Source: Adiantum capillus-veneris
Lineage: Eukaryota; Streptophyta; Polypodiopsida; Polypodiales; Pteridaceae
Length of the DNA stretch: 64,000 nt
Reading direction: 5' to 3'
Assembly (NCBI GenBank): GCA_014529385.2
Contig: CM043955.1
Span: forward strand, 138,623,108 to 138,687,107
A program made the position numbers and the translations under genes. Shown here piece by piece: positions 20,795 through 32,176 of the stretch (position 1 is its first letter; every line of letters starts with the position of its first letter). The notes under the pieces are model-generated. The model saw only the letters and a list, made by a program, of their open reading frames with translations, made no database searches and had not been told where the DNA came from.

Positions 20795-23700
20795 TAATTT
20801 GGCGCACATCCTCGTATGCCGGTGAAGCAAAACACGATGACATGATAGAAAGCAAGTCCATGGAAGAAATGTTGAGCTGCAAAACATAAGAACAAGTAAT
20901 GAGCATCAAAGGCCACCAAGAATGAATAAAACATGAAGCATAAACAATCATGCAAAGTTATTTTTTGCTTCTAAAAGATGGGTCAATCATAGTCAAAAAC
21001 TAGACAACATAAAGCAAAAAAATACTCAAACTATTGTGAAGATTAAATCACTTGAAATTTTAGTTTTATGCATGAAACACAAGAAATCAATTATGACCCT
21101 AGGCTAATGAAAGTTCATAAATCTACTAGCCTAAAAACTATGTGAACAATCTTAATAAATCATTCAAGTCTATCATGTCTATGGGCTATAAAAAAGCTCC
21201 TAATCTATTAGTATATTTTCAAAGTTTTTTGAAGCTTTTGATTTAGTCATTCATTGAAAAATTAAAGCACAATCACAAGGTTACCACCCCAAGGCAAGTC
21301 TAGGTGCGACTCTCAGCTCCTTGAACCCTCAAGAAGGTGTTCCAAAATCCTACTAGCTTACCAAGGCGACGGCTAACCCCTATCAACCCAAGGCATCGGT
21401 TTAGGGCCTTGACCAAGCAAGCCAAGGTGATTCCCCTTGCCTACCAAGTGCCAATAAGGCGCTAGGCCTCTCATAGACACAACATAACATAGAATTTTTA
21501 TTTTCATGTGCCTTAGTAGCATTTTTGCTACTTTTTTGGACACTTCTTTGCTTCATGGTTCATTTTTTAGCACATTTTTATCATAGACACAACATGACAT
21601 AGAATTTTTATTTTCATGTACCTTAGTAGCATTTTTGCTACTTTTTTGGACACTTCTTTGCTTCATGGTTCATTTTTTAGCACATTTTTATTGCTTCCTT
21701 TATGAGATACTAATGGCAATTGGACTAAAAAAGACTAAAGCCTAATCATAGCCCTAGGTCATGACAAAAATGAGTGGAGTATTAAGACTATCACTAAAAA
21801 TCTAGGACTAGCAAGAAATGAACATACATTAACCTAAGGTCAAGGCCAATTACCTATCATTAGCACACATAAAACCTACATTTTTTTTGATGAGGTAATT
21901 TTCACAAAGCAAAGTGTTGAAACTTTAAAATTCCAAGCTTTCTAACATGAAAAAACCATAGCTTAGAAGCAAAATTTTACTTAAACCAAGTAAGAGAATG
22001 AAGAGATAAAAAGAGAAAAATCATGGAAGGATTACACCTATTCATGCTCTTTGAGCATCCTTGAGCAAGCATCTTTTGTGTAGAGAAGTCTCTTGATCTT
22101 TTTATTTGCAAAAGAAGCTCACTTGAAGCTAAGTGTGAACACAAGCTACAAAAGCCAATTATTCAAAAGCCACACAAAAAACATTAATGAATACCTAAAC
22201 CTAGGGTCTTGCATACCCGAATTTGCCAAAGAAAAAAAACCCAAGGGAAAAAAATGCCTTTGGTTATGCACATGATGCTCTCAAGTAGCAAATTTATGCA
22301 TACATAACAACCATGAGAGATAAAATGAGCTTCTACATAAGCAAATCTTGCAATTTTTACCATCTCTCATGCATGATTCAAAAGTAGATCAGTTTCTAGC
22401 TCACTTGAAGTATGGAAAAAACGATACAAGAGCTGAAAATAATGCATCTTTTGAATGAAATAAAGTAGCTCTCGAAAGCTGAATTTTACAATTTAAAGCT
22501 TTTCAAAAAACTGGCTAACAACTAGCTCAATAAATTTTACAATTTCTAGAGCAATCTTTGAGCTAGAGATGACTGCAACTTGATGAAATGAAAATGAATG
22601 TCTCTTACTAGCCAAAGTATGTACTTAAAAGCTCAAAAGTTGGCTAAACACTAGATCAAAATGAAAAAAAAATCAACTTCTAACCAAGCTATGAGCTAGC
22701 ATATATACAACTTTTAATCAAAACAATTTGGAATGGCTATAAGTAGCCAAATTTTACAATTTTTTGCAATGATGACCCCTTCTTGGATCATTTGAAATCA
22801 CACACCTGCAACATCCTTCAAAATGAAAGCACAATGGTTAGTGCTTTTAAGCATTTGAACATCCAATACTAGCACCAAAACTCATGCTCAACCACAACTC
22901 AAATTTTAATTCTTTCTCTTGGCCATTCAAAAACTCTCAATTTTAGTGCTATGCAAGGAATTTTCATTTATATCAAGCACTAAGATGCAACAAACAATTT
23001 CAAGCCCAAGGATTAATGCATGTTCGCCATCAAGCATAAAAAATCATCAATATTGCTCTCCAAAATGAAGCTAGTATGCTTACCCAAAAGAGTTATCCAT
23101 TTTGTCCAGTGAGAACTATTACTCATGCCTAATGTATAAGCAATTTTTTGTGTCAAGGCACACACTTGATGCTGACATCTAGCTAGCTCTCATACGGCAA
23201 TATGCATAGCAAAGGAGCATAAGATGAAGTGAAATGTAAGATCCCTTGATGTATTAAAATCTTGTTTTGTATTATTGGCCACCATCCCTTCAAAAAGATA
23301 ACCATAGAAGCATCTAGCATTCGAAACAAGCACTAAGAATATATGGTTATTCCACATTGTTGCATGCAATCCTTTCAAAAGAACTTCCATATCCATCAAC
23401 AATTGATGCATAAATTCAATGCTTTCATGTTTGTAAGTGTCAAGTGGATTTTTTCACTTCAAAAGGGAGAGTTTTTAAATGATGCTAATCATTAGTGCAT
23501 GACAAAAGTGATCATTCAAACCAAGTGCTACAAAAGAATCTTTGCATAATGTGCAACTCTTCAATGGATCAATTTTCAAATGCATCCTCAGCTACCTTTG
23601 ATGGCCAAGGAGTTTCCCCTCTTGTTTCTAAGGCCAACAACCGTCACAATGATGCCAATTATAATGTTATAAAAGCTTTCTAGCATTTAAATCAAACACT

Positions 23701-23967
23701 GAAAGTAGACATGACTCACAAAGCGTGTGTATCTTTGTCATTTCTGCACAAACATAATAGCATTTTACCAAGAAAATTTTAGCCAAGAATGAAGTTTCTC
23801 ATCTTTTGAGGTGATCCAGTGGGAATCATGGCTTATGAATGATTTTATTTTATTTTTTGCTATATATATTTAAATTTTTGAAAAAAAATGGCCTGCCTAC
23901 GAGAGCTGTAACTGCGCAGGTCGACAGGGAGAGGAAGGGAGAAGAGGGGATCGTGGGGCACTGAGCA

Positions 23968-23970
<3 letters not shown>
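20795..23970. other. Long AT-rich non-coding region
   Basis: No ORF longer than about 75 codons and no recognised protein. It has the look of the internal region of a large non-autonomous element, lying beyond the PPT at 20783, but no matching PBS or 5' LTR was found. It contains the tandem duplication at 21471-21690. Confidence 0.5.
21471..21690. repeat. 110-bp tandem duplication
   Basis: Two head-to-tail units, 21471-21580 and 21581-21690. They differ at only two positions (aacatAacat/aacatGacat and tgtGcc/tgtAcc). Each contains TTAGTAGCATTTTTGCTAC, itself a near-palindrome. The high identity points to a recent event. Confidence 0.95.
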
Positions 23971-24005
<35 letters not shown>

Positions 24006-24073
24006 TGTATATGAAGTCAAGCTAGTGTTGTAGAGGCGGCCAAGGCAAGTGGGGTCTGTGGAGCCGCTGCAAG

Positions 24074-24132
<59 letters not shown>
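23971..24132. repeat. (GT)n and (GA)n compound microsatellite
   Basis: GT run at 23971-24002 and GA run at 24077-24132, separated by about 75 bp of unique sequence. Neither lies in an LTR recognised here. Confidence 0.95.
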
Positions 24133-24135
<3 letters not shown>

Positions 24136-24261
24136 TGAAAAGTATAGTGTGTGTGCTTTGGGTGTGTGTAGGAGAGTTTATGGCAGGCAGGCCAGCATGA
24201 GTAGCGGGTAGGTCAAGCAATTGCATTAAAAGCGGATCAGCGTAGATGCTCTTGTCCAAAG

Positions 24262-24907
24262 GTTGACTAGAGGCTATACCTAGAAAACCTCGTAGTTAAG
24301 CTACGATAAAAGGAATTCTCATGAAATCATCACCTGACTTATTTACTTTTCTTTGACTTCCCAAAGTCTTTTCACATTGATTCAATTTTGATGTGTGTAC
24401 TTATTTCGTATGCCTTGGGTTTTTTTCTTTTCAAGGAAAAGCGTCCACACTAGGAACCTCTAGGGCTCTAGTACCATAGGTGATACATGTGAGTGGAGTA
24501 CCAAATCAAGCTAAGATTTCTCTTCTAGCTTAAGATTTTACATTGTGGCACTTTGATTTTTTTGTTTGTTCATTTTCAGCATTTTAATTTTATAACTTTG
24601 GGGGGTCATATAACATTGTTCCCCCCCCCCCCCACAGGCTCATCACACTAGTAAACTCCCTTTATAATACTTAAGCTAAAGGTCAATAGGGACTAAGCCC
24701 ACTAGAAAGCCCTAGTACATTGCACAAAATGCTACCTAAATCGGATTAAGAACCTAAGTAACCATTGATTATTAGGAAGGCATTCCCCATGGTATTAAGA
24801 GATCTCTAACGCCTAGCTTGATCAAACTAGCTTAGTTGGACTGCTTGCTTTTTAAACCTACACAAGTGATTATGACAAAAAATTACATTAAGTTTAATGT
24901 TTAGTAT
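24262..24907 (-). repeat. Dispersed 1.85-kb repeat, copy 2, left part
   Basis: Matches 17985-18616 with scattered substitutions and a 13-C run at about 24620-24632 where copy 1 has TACCCTCCC. It is cut at 24907 by the small LTR element and resumes at 26752. Confidence 0.85.
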
Positions 24908-25050
24908 TGTGGTGTACATGGGAATAAGACCAAACTGAGTGTGCCTCTCTCTCTTCCGGCACTTCCTTATATTACCATCAAGCGGTTACAACCATAACAT
25001 GTCTGACCACACTAGGTGGCCGGACTCTACTTGCACGACCACACACCACA
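24908..25050 (-). repeat. 3' LTR of the small element
   Basis: Same length as the 26609-26751 copy, with only a handful of substitutions (e.g. GTACATGGG versus GTCCACGGG, GTCTGACC versus GTCCGACC, GGTGGCCGG versus GGTGTCCGG). Confidence 0.9.
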
Positions 25051-25061
25051 CCTCCCCCCTT
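25051..25061 (-). promoter_or_regulatory. Polypurine tract of the small element
   Basis: The plus strand cctcccccctt is read AAGGGGGGAGG on the minus strand and abuts the LTR end TGTGGTGT. It is the main evidence for minus orientation. Confidence 0.7.
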
Positions 25062-26596
25062 AGGGAGAAAAAAGATGGGCGTCTTTTTTACAATTTGGGC
25101 TGAGAATGGACTCGACAGGAAGGGATCAACTCCAAAGCCTCATCCGGGGGGAGTGATCATACAACGGCTTCGGGGCTAAGGGACGGAGCTTGGGGGCTAG
25201 ACTCGTCATCATGCCGACATCATCAAGGCATGGAACTCAGACATCTCGCTCATGCAAACATTAGGTCGCTATCCCAATGAAATGGACAAGACAAGGAAGG
25301 ACTAAGGGCTAAATCATAACGAAGAGATAAATTTTTTGCGACATACATTCCTTCCCGAAGGAGCTTGGTGTGATGATAATGGTCATTCGACAAATACTAA
25401 ATTGCGACATGAACTAAAGATGAAAAGACTATCACTAAACACATAATGAAAGTTTGAGCTTCAAGATTGTAGCACTGCTTCATGACCAGCAAAACTAGAA
25501 GGTTGGGCACCTCTGCAACGTGGTTGTAGTAACTCCCTTTACTCGGCTCACTTGTAGGATCTCTGACTTGACTGGCTGCATAGGAATCTTGCAGCGTTGA
25601 TCCGGCCAATCGAGATATTTTGTTCTAGTTTTACTGTGAAGGACCTTTGATCTACACGGCGGCCTGTGATTAGAGAAGTCTTGCACCCATTGCAAGATCA
25701 AATGGAAAAAAAAAGGACTAAAACTCTTTGAAAAGCAAACTCTTGTGCCCTCCACAGTACTCGTAGCAACCCTTTTATGTCAGGAACGATGACATCCTCA
25801 AGACACCACGATGAGGAGGAGTCGACCTTGAGCATTGGAGAAAGAACAACTGAGAGAGAAAGCAGCATAAGAATTAATGCACCCTCAAAAATAATAGATT
25901 AGTCTCTAGACGGCTGGAAGAAAACAGTGTTGAGGAGCACGATGCTAAAGCTGAAGGCGTGTATTGCCAGAAAGGACTTGTTGCTACAACTGAGGGAGAA
26001 GCGACAAAGAGAGCCAAAATTTGATGTTCTGCACCACCACCGGGTGTCATCAAAGGTCATCGTCGACGTCATCACTTCTGCAAGTTTCTTTGCTCGTTTT
26101 CTGCATGAGCAGTTGTGCTTGTTGGTAGCTGTGACAACGCCACCATGCCATGCACAAGAGGAGCCTCTGATCTGCATTGATTTCCCAGCCAAATGTCGAT
26201 CTTTCTTGGACTTGATGAATAAGCTGATCCCGTGCGGCTAATAGCTTCGCAAATGATGTGGGTCTACTGCCTGACCAAATAGGCTCCGCCTGTTGTGGGC
26301 AGCAGCTATGAGAGGGTTCGTGCACATCCGCTTGCAGCCAAGAACTTGTTGGCTTGGCTCCGCCTCAGAGAAGAACACCAGCTTTGGCAACAGGCTTGTC
26401 TACTTCTGCTAGAACACACGTACGTCGAGTAGCCAGCGCCTGCAGTCAGATGATGAGCGACAGCATGGGAAAAAGCTAGGGTTAGGTGCACGCGATGGCT
26501 TTTTCTCTCTATCTAGTGTCAAGCAGGAACGTCATCGTTGCCTTCGAGCTTTCCCAAGAAAATCAAGAAAAGGGTTTCTAACTAACCCTTGCCCGT
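25062..26596 (-). other. Internal region of the small LTR element
   Basis: No retroelement protein and no long ORF. Longest frames are about 100 codons and overlap on both strands without recognisable domains. Base composition is less AT-rich than the surroundings. It could be captured host sequence, which a genome search would show. Confidence 0.55.
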
Positions 26597-26608
26597 CTCC
26601 TCCACCAA

Positions 26609-26751
26609 TATGGTGTCCACGGGAATAAGACCAAACTGAGTGTGCCTCTCTCTCTTCCGGCACTTCCTTATATTACCATCAAGCGGTTACAACCATAACA
26701 TGTCCGACCACACTAGGTGTCCGGACTCTACTTGCACGACCACACACCACA
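26609..26751 (-). repeat. 5' LTR of the small element
   Basis: Right-hand copy. Its inner border has TATGG where the other copy has TGTGG, a single substitution in the terminal TG. On the minus strand it is followed by TTGGTGGAGGAG, which shares TGGT and GAG with the tRNA-iMet site TGGTATCAGAG; this PBS assignment is weak. Confidence 0.88.
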
Positions 26752-27966
26752 GTACTAAGAAAATGCGTTGAATATTATGCTACCAATCACAATTAAAGTA
26801 GACAAACATCGATGCAAAAAAGATAAGGGACAAAGCTAATGGACAAGAAACACTTGTTTGTGTTGATGATTGCGCTTGGTTTGAAGAGTGAACGAGAGTA
26901 AAATTCCATGAAGGTCCAAATCCTAACCACACCAACACGTTCTTGTACACACTATGAAACACAAGAATACCTCAAGGAGGCACATCAGTGGGAAAAAAGA
27001 ACTTTGCTAATCATTAAACTCTAAAACAAAAACACTCCTATTGTACTAATCCTACCTACCCTCCATCACTCGAGTGATGAGGATCGAAGGTGTTTGATGA
27101 CATAGGTTTCTGTTTCAGTGTACGGGATGTGAATGTGTAGGTCCGAGTCAATGTTTTGACTTTTATTGTGCACACTCGTTTGCTAATTGCTCTTGCTCTT
27201 TACTATTTTTTGTTTTTTGTGAATATAAGTCTTTATATATGCATTCCCTAAGATCGGAAAGCTCAAGGGTCAGGGAAAGAAGGGTAAGAGGGAAATAAAT
27301 CAATAGGCTAACGTGAATGAAGACTCCCCCCTTCCTTGGGTAGATCATACTTTAAAAGGATGTCATCACCTTTTGGAACCAGTTATTCCAATTGGTTAAA
27401 GGTGAGGATTTTAGCCAATAGTTCTCTATTGCCTTGGGTGCCTCATTGAGTTGCAAGGGTGGTAAGATACTCTTCCATGAACGAACTTGAAGTAGTGCAT
27501 CAGGTAATAATTGAACAATGGGAGGTGTCAAATCTTTTGTAACATCATGGAGGCTACCTATGGTAGGTGGAGGTTGTGTAGAAGGTTTTTTACCTCTATG
27601 GATGCATTACATGAGGATCTAGAAGATTTATTCGTTTTTTCTATGGTTGAGTTTTAGCAAAACAAGCCTTTCTCGCTTGAGATCCCATACTAGCACCGGA
27701 TCCGGTGTATAGTGTTCTGTGATTTTTCCTTTCCCACGATCTTTCATCGACTTTGTCGTCACAAGGTTTGACTCACACGGGTCAGGTGACAGGTAAGAAC
27801 ACAATCTACGTTTTGACACCTAGATTTGATCATTTCCTTGATAGTAGCCTTGGGCTTCCAATAGTCGTTTAGGAATCCACGCCACGTTTCCTTACATTTC
27901 TTGGAGCGAGTGGGACGTTTCTTACAAGGCTTCTATTTTTTAGCATCAACCATGGTTGCTAAAGAA
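26752..27966 (-). repeat. Dispersed 1.85-kb repeat, copy 2, right part
   Basis: Continues the match to 18617-19825, including minus-strand coding traces such as WRGFLNDYWKPKATIKEMIK, shared with copy 1. After 27966 the two copies diverge. Confidence 0.85.
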
Positions 27967-28725
27967 GATTTAGGGACCCACTTGTTTCAGAAGACATGAA
28001 ATCCATCAATTTGGCAATGTTTAATGGCACCTATTGGGCTTCAGCCCCTTGACGTGGGAAGATGGGATCTCCATTTCTTCAATAGGGTCAGGTAGTCACT
28101 CTATAAACATTCTTTCCATCAAGAAGTGAGTACGCCCACTCTCCCATGACTTTAAGTCACTTTCTTCTTGGATAACACTAGGTATGGTTAAGGGTCTATG
28201 TACTTGGTGACGTTGTTGTTACATAGGGAATGTTGTGTTTGTAATCTGGATCTGCCTATGTGCTGGTTCTAGATCCCTTTGGGTATCTGCCTAGGTGCTG
28301 GTTCTAGATCCCTTTGGGTATCTTCTACCAAACTCCTTAATTGCTTGACTCGCTTGATCTCCTCTATAGGGTTTGGATAAGTTCATATCTTCTTCTTGGA
28401 TCATGGCCATTGTGGCTCATGAAGATCTCCGTTGTTGGTTTCTATCTTAGTGGTTGTTTTGGTCTCCATGGTTTCACCTGAATCAGAATCCTCTTCAACA
28501 TCATTCATATATACGGGGTCATCACCAGTCCCTATGTTGGTCTCTGAAATGGGGTCTGACTTCACTGCTTCTTGCGATCTCTTCCTTCGTGTTTTCTTCT
28601 TTTTTTGAGATTAGGCAATTGATGTCGTGCCTCTTTCCTCAAGAATATAAATTTATTTTTGGAGCATCGATCATGTGAGTACGTTTACTGGTACCACAAG
28701 TGTACTTTGTGATGGCTCCTCGATA
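27967..28725 (-). pseudogene. Unidentified minus-strand coding remnant left of the chromovirus
   Basis: Broken minus-strand frames with acidic text (MNDVEEDSDSGETMET), basic KKKKTRRKRS and PIEEIKRVKQLRSL. No domain was recognised. It lies directly left of the ACCTC target site, while inverted gag lies to the right of that site. It should therefore be the downstream part of the same minus-strand gypsy element. Contains a 35-bp tandem duplication at 28251-28320 (ctgcct.tgtgctggttctag..). Confidence 0.45.
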
Positions 28726-28730
28726 ACCTC
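28726..28730. repeat. Target-site duplication ACCTC (left)
   Basis: ACCTC precedes LTR1 and also follows LTR1 (30297-30301) and LTR3 (42916-42920). Five-base duplications are standard for gypsy integrase. Confidence 0.85.
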
Positions 28731-30296
28731 TGTCATAATAATCAATATCTCATTCTCCTAAATGATTTTCTCATGTTAAACTGATCATTTAATATGGGGA
28801 AGTGCCAAGGGAGAAAAAGCTAGAATATTGGTTAAGCTAGCAGACCGGCCACAGTAGGGATCCAAAGGGGGGGCCATCTGCAAAAGAGCCATGTGCAACA
28901 ATGGGCTAAAAAGACCCTAAGGTTCAACCCATTAAGACTTCCAAAATGCTAAGGTTCCAAAATTCAAAGGTTGTGTCCAAAGGTCAGCCATGGGGGGAAT
29001 TGGATGCTTTGTGTGTGACCCAAAAAGACTTTACAAATCCCTACATAGGAGGGAGCGAGCCTTGGGAGTAGGGGATGAGAGAGAAAGTCACACACACACA
29101 CACACAAGCTCCCTTTACACAAAGGGAATGAGGGGCACATGTCAACTCCCTAGCCCAGATGCCCACAAGGTATACCCAATTCCTATTGGATGGCCTTGGA
29201 GGTGGACCAATGAGAATTAGGCTAGAGTAAATCTAGTTTAATTAATTTAAAAACACTTAATAAAAGAACCAATGAGAATTAAGTCCTCTAGAAGACTATT
29301 GGACAGTCTCCCAAGTGGTCCAATGAGCATTCAGCAGCCCAATGGCTTGCCTGATTCCTATTGGCCAGGAGGCAAAGGGGTCCAATGAGAGTTTAGTTGA
29401 ATTATTAATTTACCTTAAGCTATCACAAAAGGGGAAAGGGGGACACATGTCAGAAGGCTATCACTTATGTTGCTTAATTGTCATTGGCTAGCTCTAGGGA
29501 GGTCCAATGGGAGGACAGCAAGAGCAAATAGCAAGGGGGCTCGCCCCAGAGAGAGAGGGGGCTGATTTTTGCAAGGCATTATCACACACACACTCACACA
29601 ATCTCATGTGTGAAGTAAAGAAGAAGACTATCTCTTCCCAAGCTTTAATGGAGAGCTCATCACCTACTCCAAGCTTGTGAGATAGAAGCCTACATCGACA
29701 TACTCTTGGCATGTGGATGCAAATCCAACCAAGAGCCAAGCTTCAATGCATGCTCATCTTCTCTACCATGCTAATTACTAAGCTAAGCTATGCTAATATG
29801 AGTGATTATGTGAGGAGATGTACATATTTCTCGTAAGATACTCCTTCTTCCTCTCAAGCTACTCTCATACCCTGCTAGCTCTCACCATCTTCGAAGGTGT
29901 GTGAGGTCTTGGGTCTGAGACCGGGGATAATTGATGTTGTGTTTGCTAAGTGTTTTGCTTAGTGCATGAAGCTTTCATCTTCATTGCACTAGCTAGTCTT
30001 GAAGGAACACAAAGAATTGTATTGTACAATGTCTCTCTTGATGGGAGAAACCATAATACAAGCCTTTTGGAGGGGGAACCGGCTCCATGCAAATCCGGTC
30101 CTCAACTGTTGTCAATAGTTTAATTTCTCTCTTTTGAAAGTATTGTTCATGCTATCTAACTAGGTGTGATGCTTTTTGTTGCTCTCTCCACCCAAGCACT
30201 CTTGTAATTCTCATTAGGAATCTATGCTAATGAAATGCCCACTATGTTCATGCTAATTTCCGCTACACACAAGTTTTTAGGCCATTAAATAATACA
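28731..30296 (+). mobile_element. Chromovirus LTR1 (behaves as a solo LTR)
   Basis: 1566 bp from TGTCATAATAATC to AATACA. ACCTC lies on both sides, and neither a PBS nor a PPT is next to it, as in a solo LTR left by LTR-LTR recombination. Its left part has private features: an extra segment at about 29118-29154, and no second GGGATCCAAAGG. From about 29320 onward it follows LTR3. It contains a CA run and the CCAAT cluster described for LTR2. Confidence 0.92.
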
Positions 30297-31876
30297 ACCT
30301 CAATCAAGTTTAATGGCGTGATCTTCATTGCATTTGGATTATTCGGACATTGGGCATTGTAAACGTGCTTGCTTGATTGGTTTGCATTAGTGTGGCGTTC
30401 TTTCGTAGCCTAATAGGACACCCGGCTACACCATGTGGACCTCCACACTCATAGCATTGAAGAGGTGGTCTCTTGGTAGTGTAATTGATATTTTGGTCTC
30501 TTGCATCATTAGCAGCTACTTGATAGACAGGTTTGACTTGTCCCCAATAGTCCTCCATATAGTATTTGGGACTTTCTTCAAGCGCATCCATCCCATAGGC
30601 AATATTAGGGTATGTATCTTCCTCACAGCCTTCCAAACAAGCAGTAGATGACCCACAACCCACTTGATTCACAGAAGTGATTCTCGGATGTGGTGGTTGC
30701 GGTCCTAGCATTGGAGGTGGTAAGGGTGTTTATTGAACAACATTTTGGACCCTAGGGAGACCAATTCTTGTGACATTTGTTCAAGAGGTGGGGCCGGCAT
30801 CAATGCAGGCACTCGAGGTGTGTCTGTCCATGCTAAGGTTGGTCTATTGGCCATCGTGCGCTTAAATACTATGCAATCCTTAGCTTGATGACCATACCTC
30901 CCACAGGCATTGTAGTTTCCATTGAATTTTACTCTAAAAGTAGGGCATTCACTGGTACTATGCGGTCCATAGCATACCGAGTACCATTGTTGCTCCCTTC
31001 TTGGATACATATAATTGTTTTGTGGAGCATGACTGTCTCTAAGACTCTCTTGAATGGCCTTGGTGAGATTTGCTAAAGTCATCTCAGATATCTTTGGCTC
31101 CTTAGCAATAGGCTTTAGGGTCATTGGCTGATGCCCCGATGCTTGCGAGCTAATAGATTTAGGCTCAACAGACACTCTTTCTCCTTGAATCATTAAATTG
31201 TCCTCTAATTGGATCACATTGATGGTGACTGCTTCCCAAGTGGTGATACCTCTAATGACTAGGCCATTGTAGATATCCTCACGTCGTAATCCCCTAATGA
31301 ATCTATCAAGAAATTGATTATTATTGAAGCGCTCATTTGGATTACAATGAGAATTCAAATGCTTCAAGTGACTAATAAAGTCTCTCACCGACTCTCCTTC
31401 CTCACGTTGTGCTTTTTGGAGCTGAGAGGATACACCCCAAAGCACTCCCTCTCATATGTATTCTTTCAAGAACACTCTCCTAAGAGTAGGGTAAATCGTT
31501 TTTTCTTCCACCCTTAGGGTTCTATACCAATCCCTAACCTTCCCACTTAAGGTTATGCTTAAAGCATTACTCTTATGCAAATCATTGTGTTCTCCTAGAG
31601 AATCGCATATTTGTTCAAACACTTTGATATGCTTTCCCACATCCTTGTCTCCACTAAATTTTTCTGTGAGCTTGGCTATTTGTACCGCCTTACTTCTAGG
31701 TTCTCTATCAGGTGTATTACGCATATTCTCAGCAATAGATCGACCGATAGCTTGAGCAAATGTTGCCAAGTCACCTAAGTGAGCAGGCACCGTCGGTGAA
31801 GGCGCTCCAGAGACTACATGTGGAGTAGGTATTCGCATTGGGCTTGGCGCATAGGAAGCCCTTGGGTTCCACGTTC
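30297..31876 (-). pseudogene. Gypsy gag, inverted, copy 1
   Basis: Minus-strand gag in three broken frames. Capsid: 31838-31452, with FAQAIGRSIAENM, EKFSGDKDVGKHIKVFEQICDSL and GKVRDWYRTLRVEEK. Capsid C-terminal half: 31445-30705, with EGESVRDFISHLKHLN and FLDRFIRGLRREDIYNGLV. Zinc knuckles: CYGPHSTSECPTF, CGRYGHQAKDC and CYECGGPHGVAGC (30325-30711). Almost identical to 42916-44535 except for a 41-bp gap near 30360. The right end is a recombination joint at about 31875, where sequence switches to chromovirus RNase H. Confidence 0.88.
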
Positions 31877-32176
31877 ATTTTCCGAATGGATCACCAAAGT
31901 CTTAAGTACTTCATGACGCAGACCAAGCTCTCCGACAAACAAATGAGGTGGGAAAATTTCCTTTCGCAAATGTTGCCAAGTCACCTAAGTGAGCAGGCAC
32001 CGTCGGTGAAGGCGCTCCAGAGACTACATGTGGAGTAGGTATTCGCATTGGGCTTGGCGCATAGGAAGCCCTTGGGTTCCACGTTCATTTTCCGAACGGA
32101 TCACCAAAGTCTTAAGTACTTCATGACGCAGACCAAGCTCTCCGACAAACAAATGAGGTGGGAAAATTTCCTTTCG
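31757..32176. repeat. 210-bp tandem duplication across a chimeric joint
   Basis: Units 31757-31966 and 31967-32176 begin with gcaaatgttgccaag (inverted gag) and end within chromovirus RNase H (..aaatttcctttc). They differ by one base (gaaTgg/gaaCgg). GCAA is present at both ends of the unit, a 4-bp microhomology. Because each unit spans the gag/RNaseH joint, the duplication happened after the joint formed. Confidence 0.95.

Larger units (their letters stand above)
24908..26751 (-). mobile_element. Non-autonomous LTR retrotransposon with 143-bp LTRs
   Basis: Direct repeats of 143 bp at 24908-25050 and 26609-26751 flank about 1.56 kb. The ends are TGTGGTGT and ACACCACA, perfect terminal inverted repeats with TG..CA. 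The minus strand has a polypurine tract (AAGGGGGGAGG) directly before one LTR and a TGGTGGAGGAG primer-like site after the other, which sets orientation. Flanks are GTAT and GTAC (4-bp imperfect duplication). No gag or pol motif was found. The small LTRs fit a TRIM-like element, though TRIMs are usually under 1 kb in total. Confidence 0.85.

Noticed and set aside
24620-24632. Polypurine/polypyrimidine tract of another element
   Set aside because: The 13-C run is a local slippage change inside repeat copy 2; copy 1 has TACCCTCCC there and no LTR border follows.
28251-28320. CRISPR-like or satellite array
   Set aside because: Only two copies of a 35-bp unit with no spacers; a simple tandem duplication in a eukaryotic genome.
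28990-29220. Small ORF MGGIGCFVCDPK.. repeated at 34383 and 41645, and MALDWICIHMPR.. on the other strand
   Set aside because: They recur because the LTR recurs. They lie in LTR non-coding sequence with length changes across CA runs and no domain.
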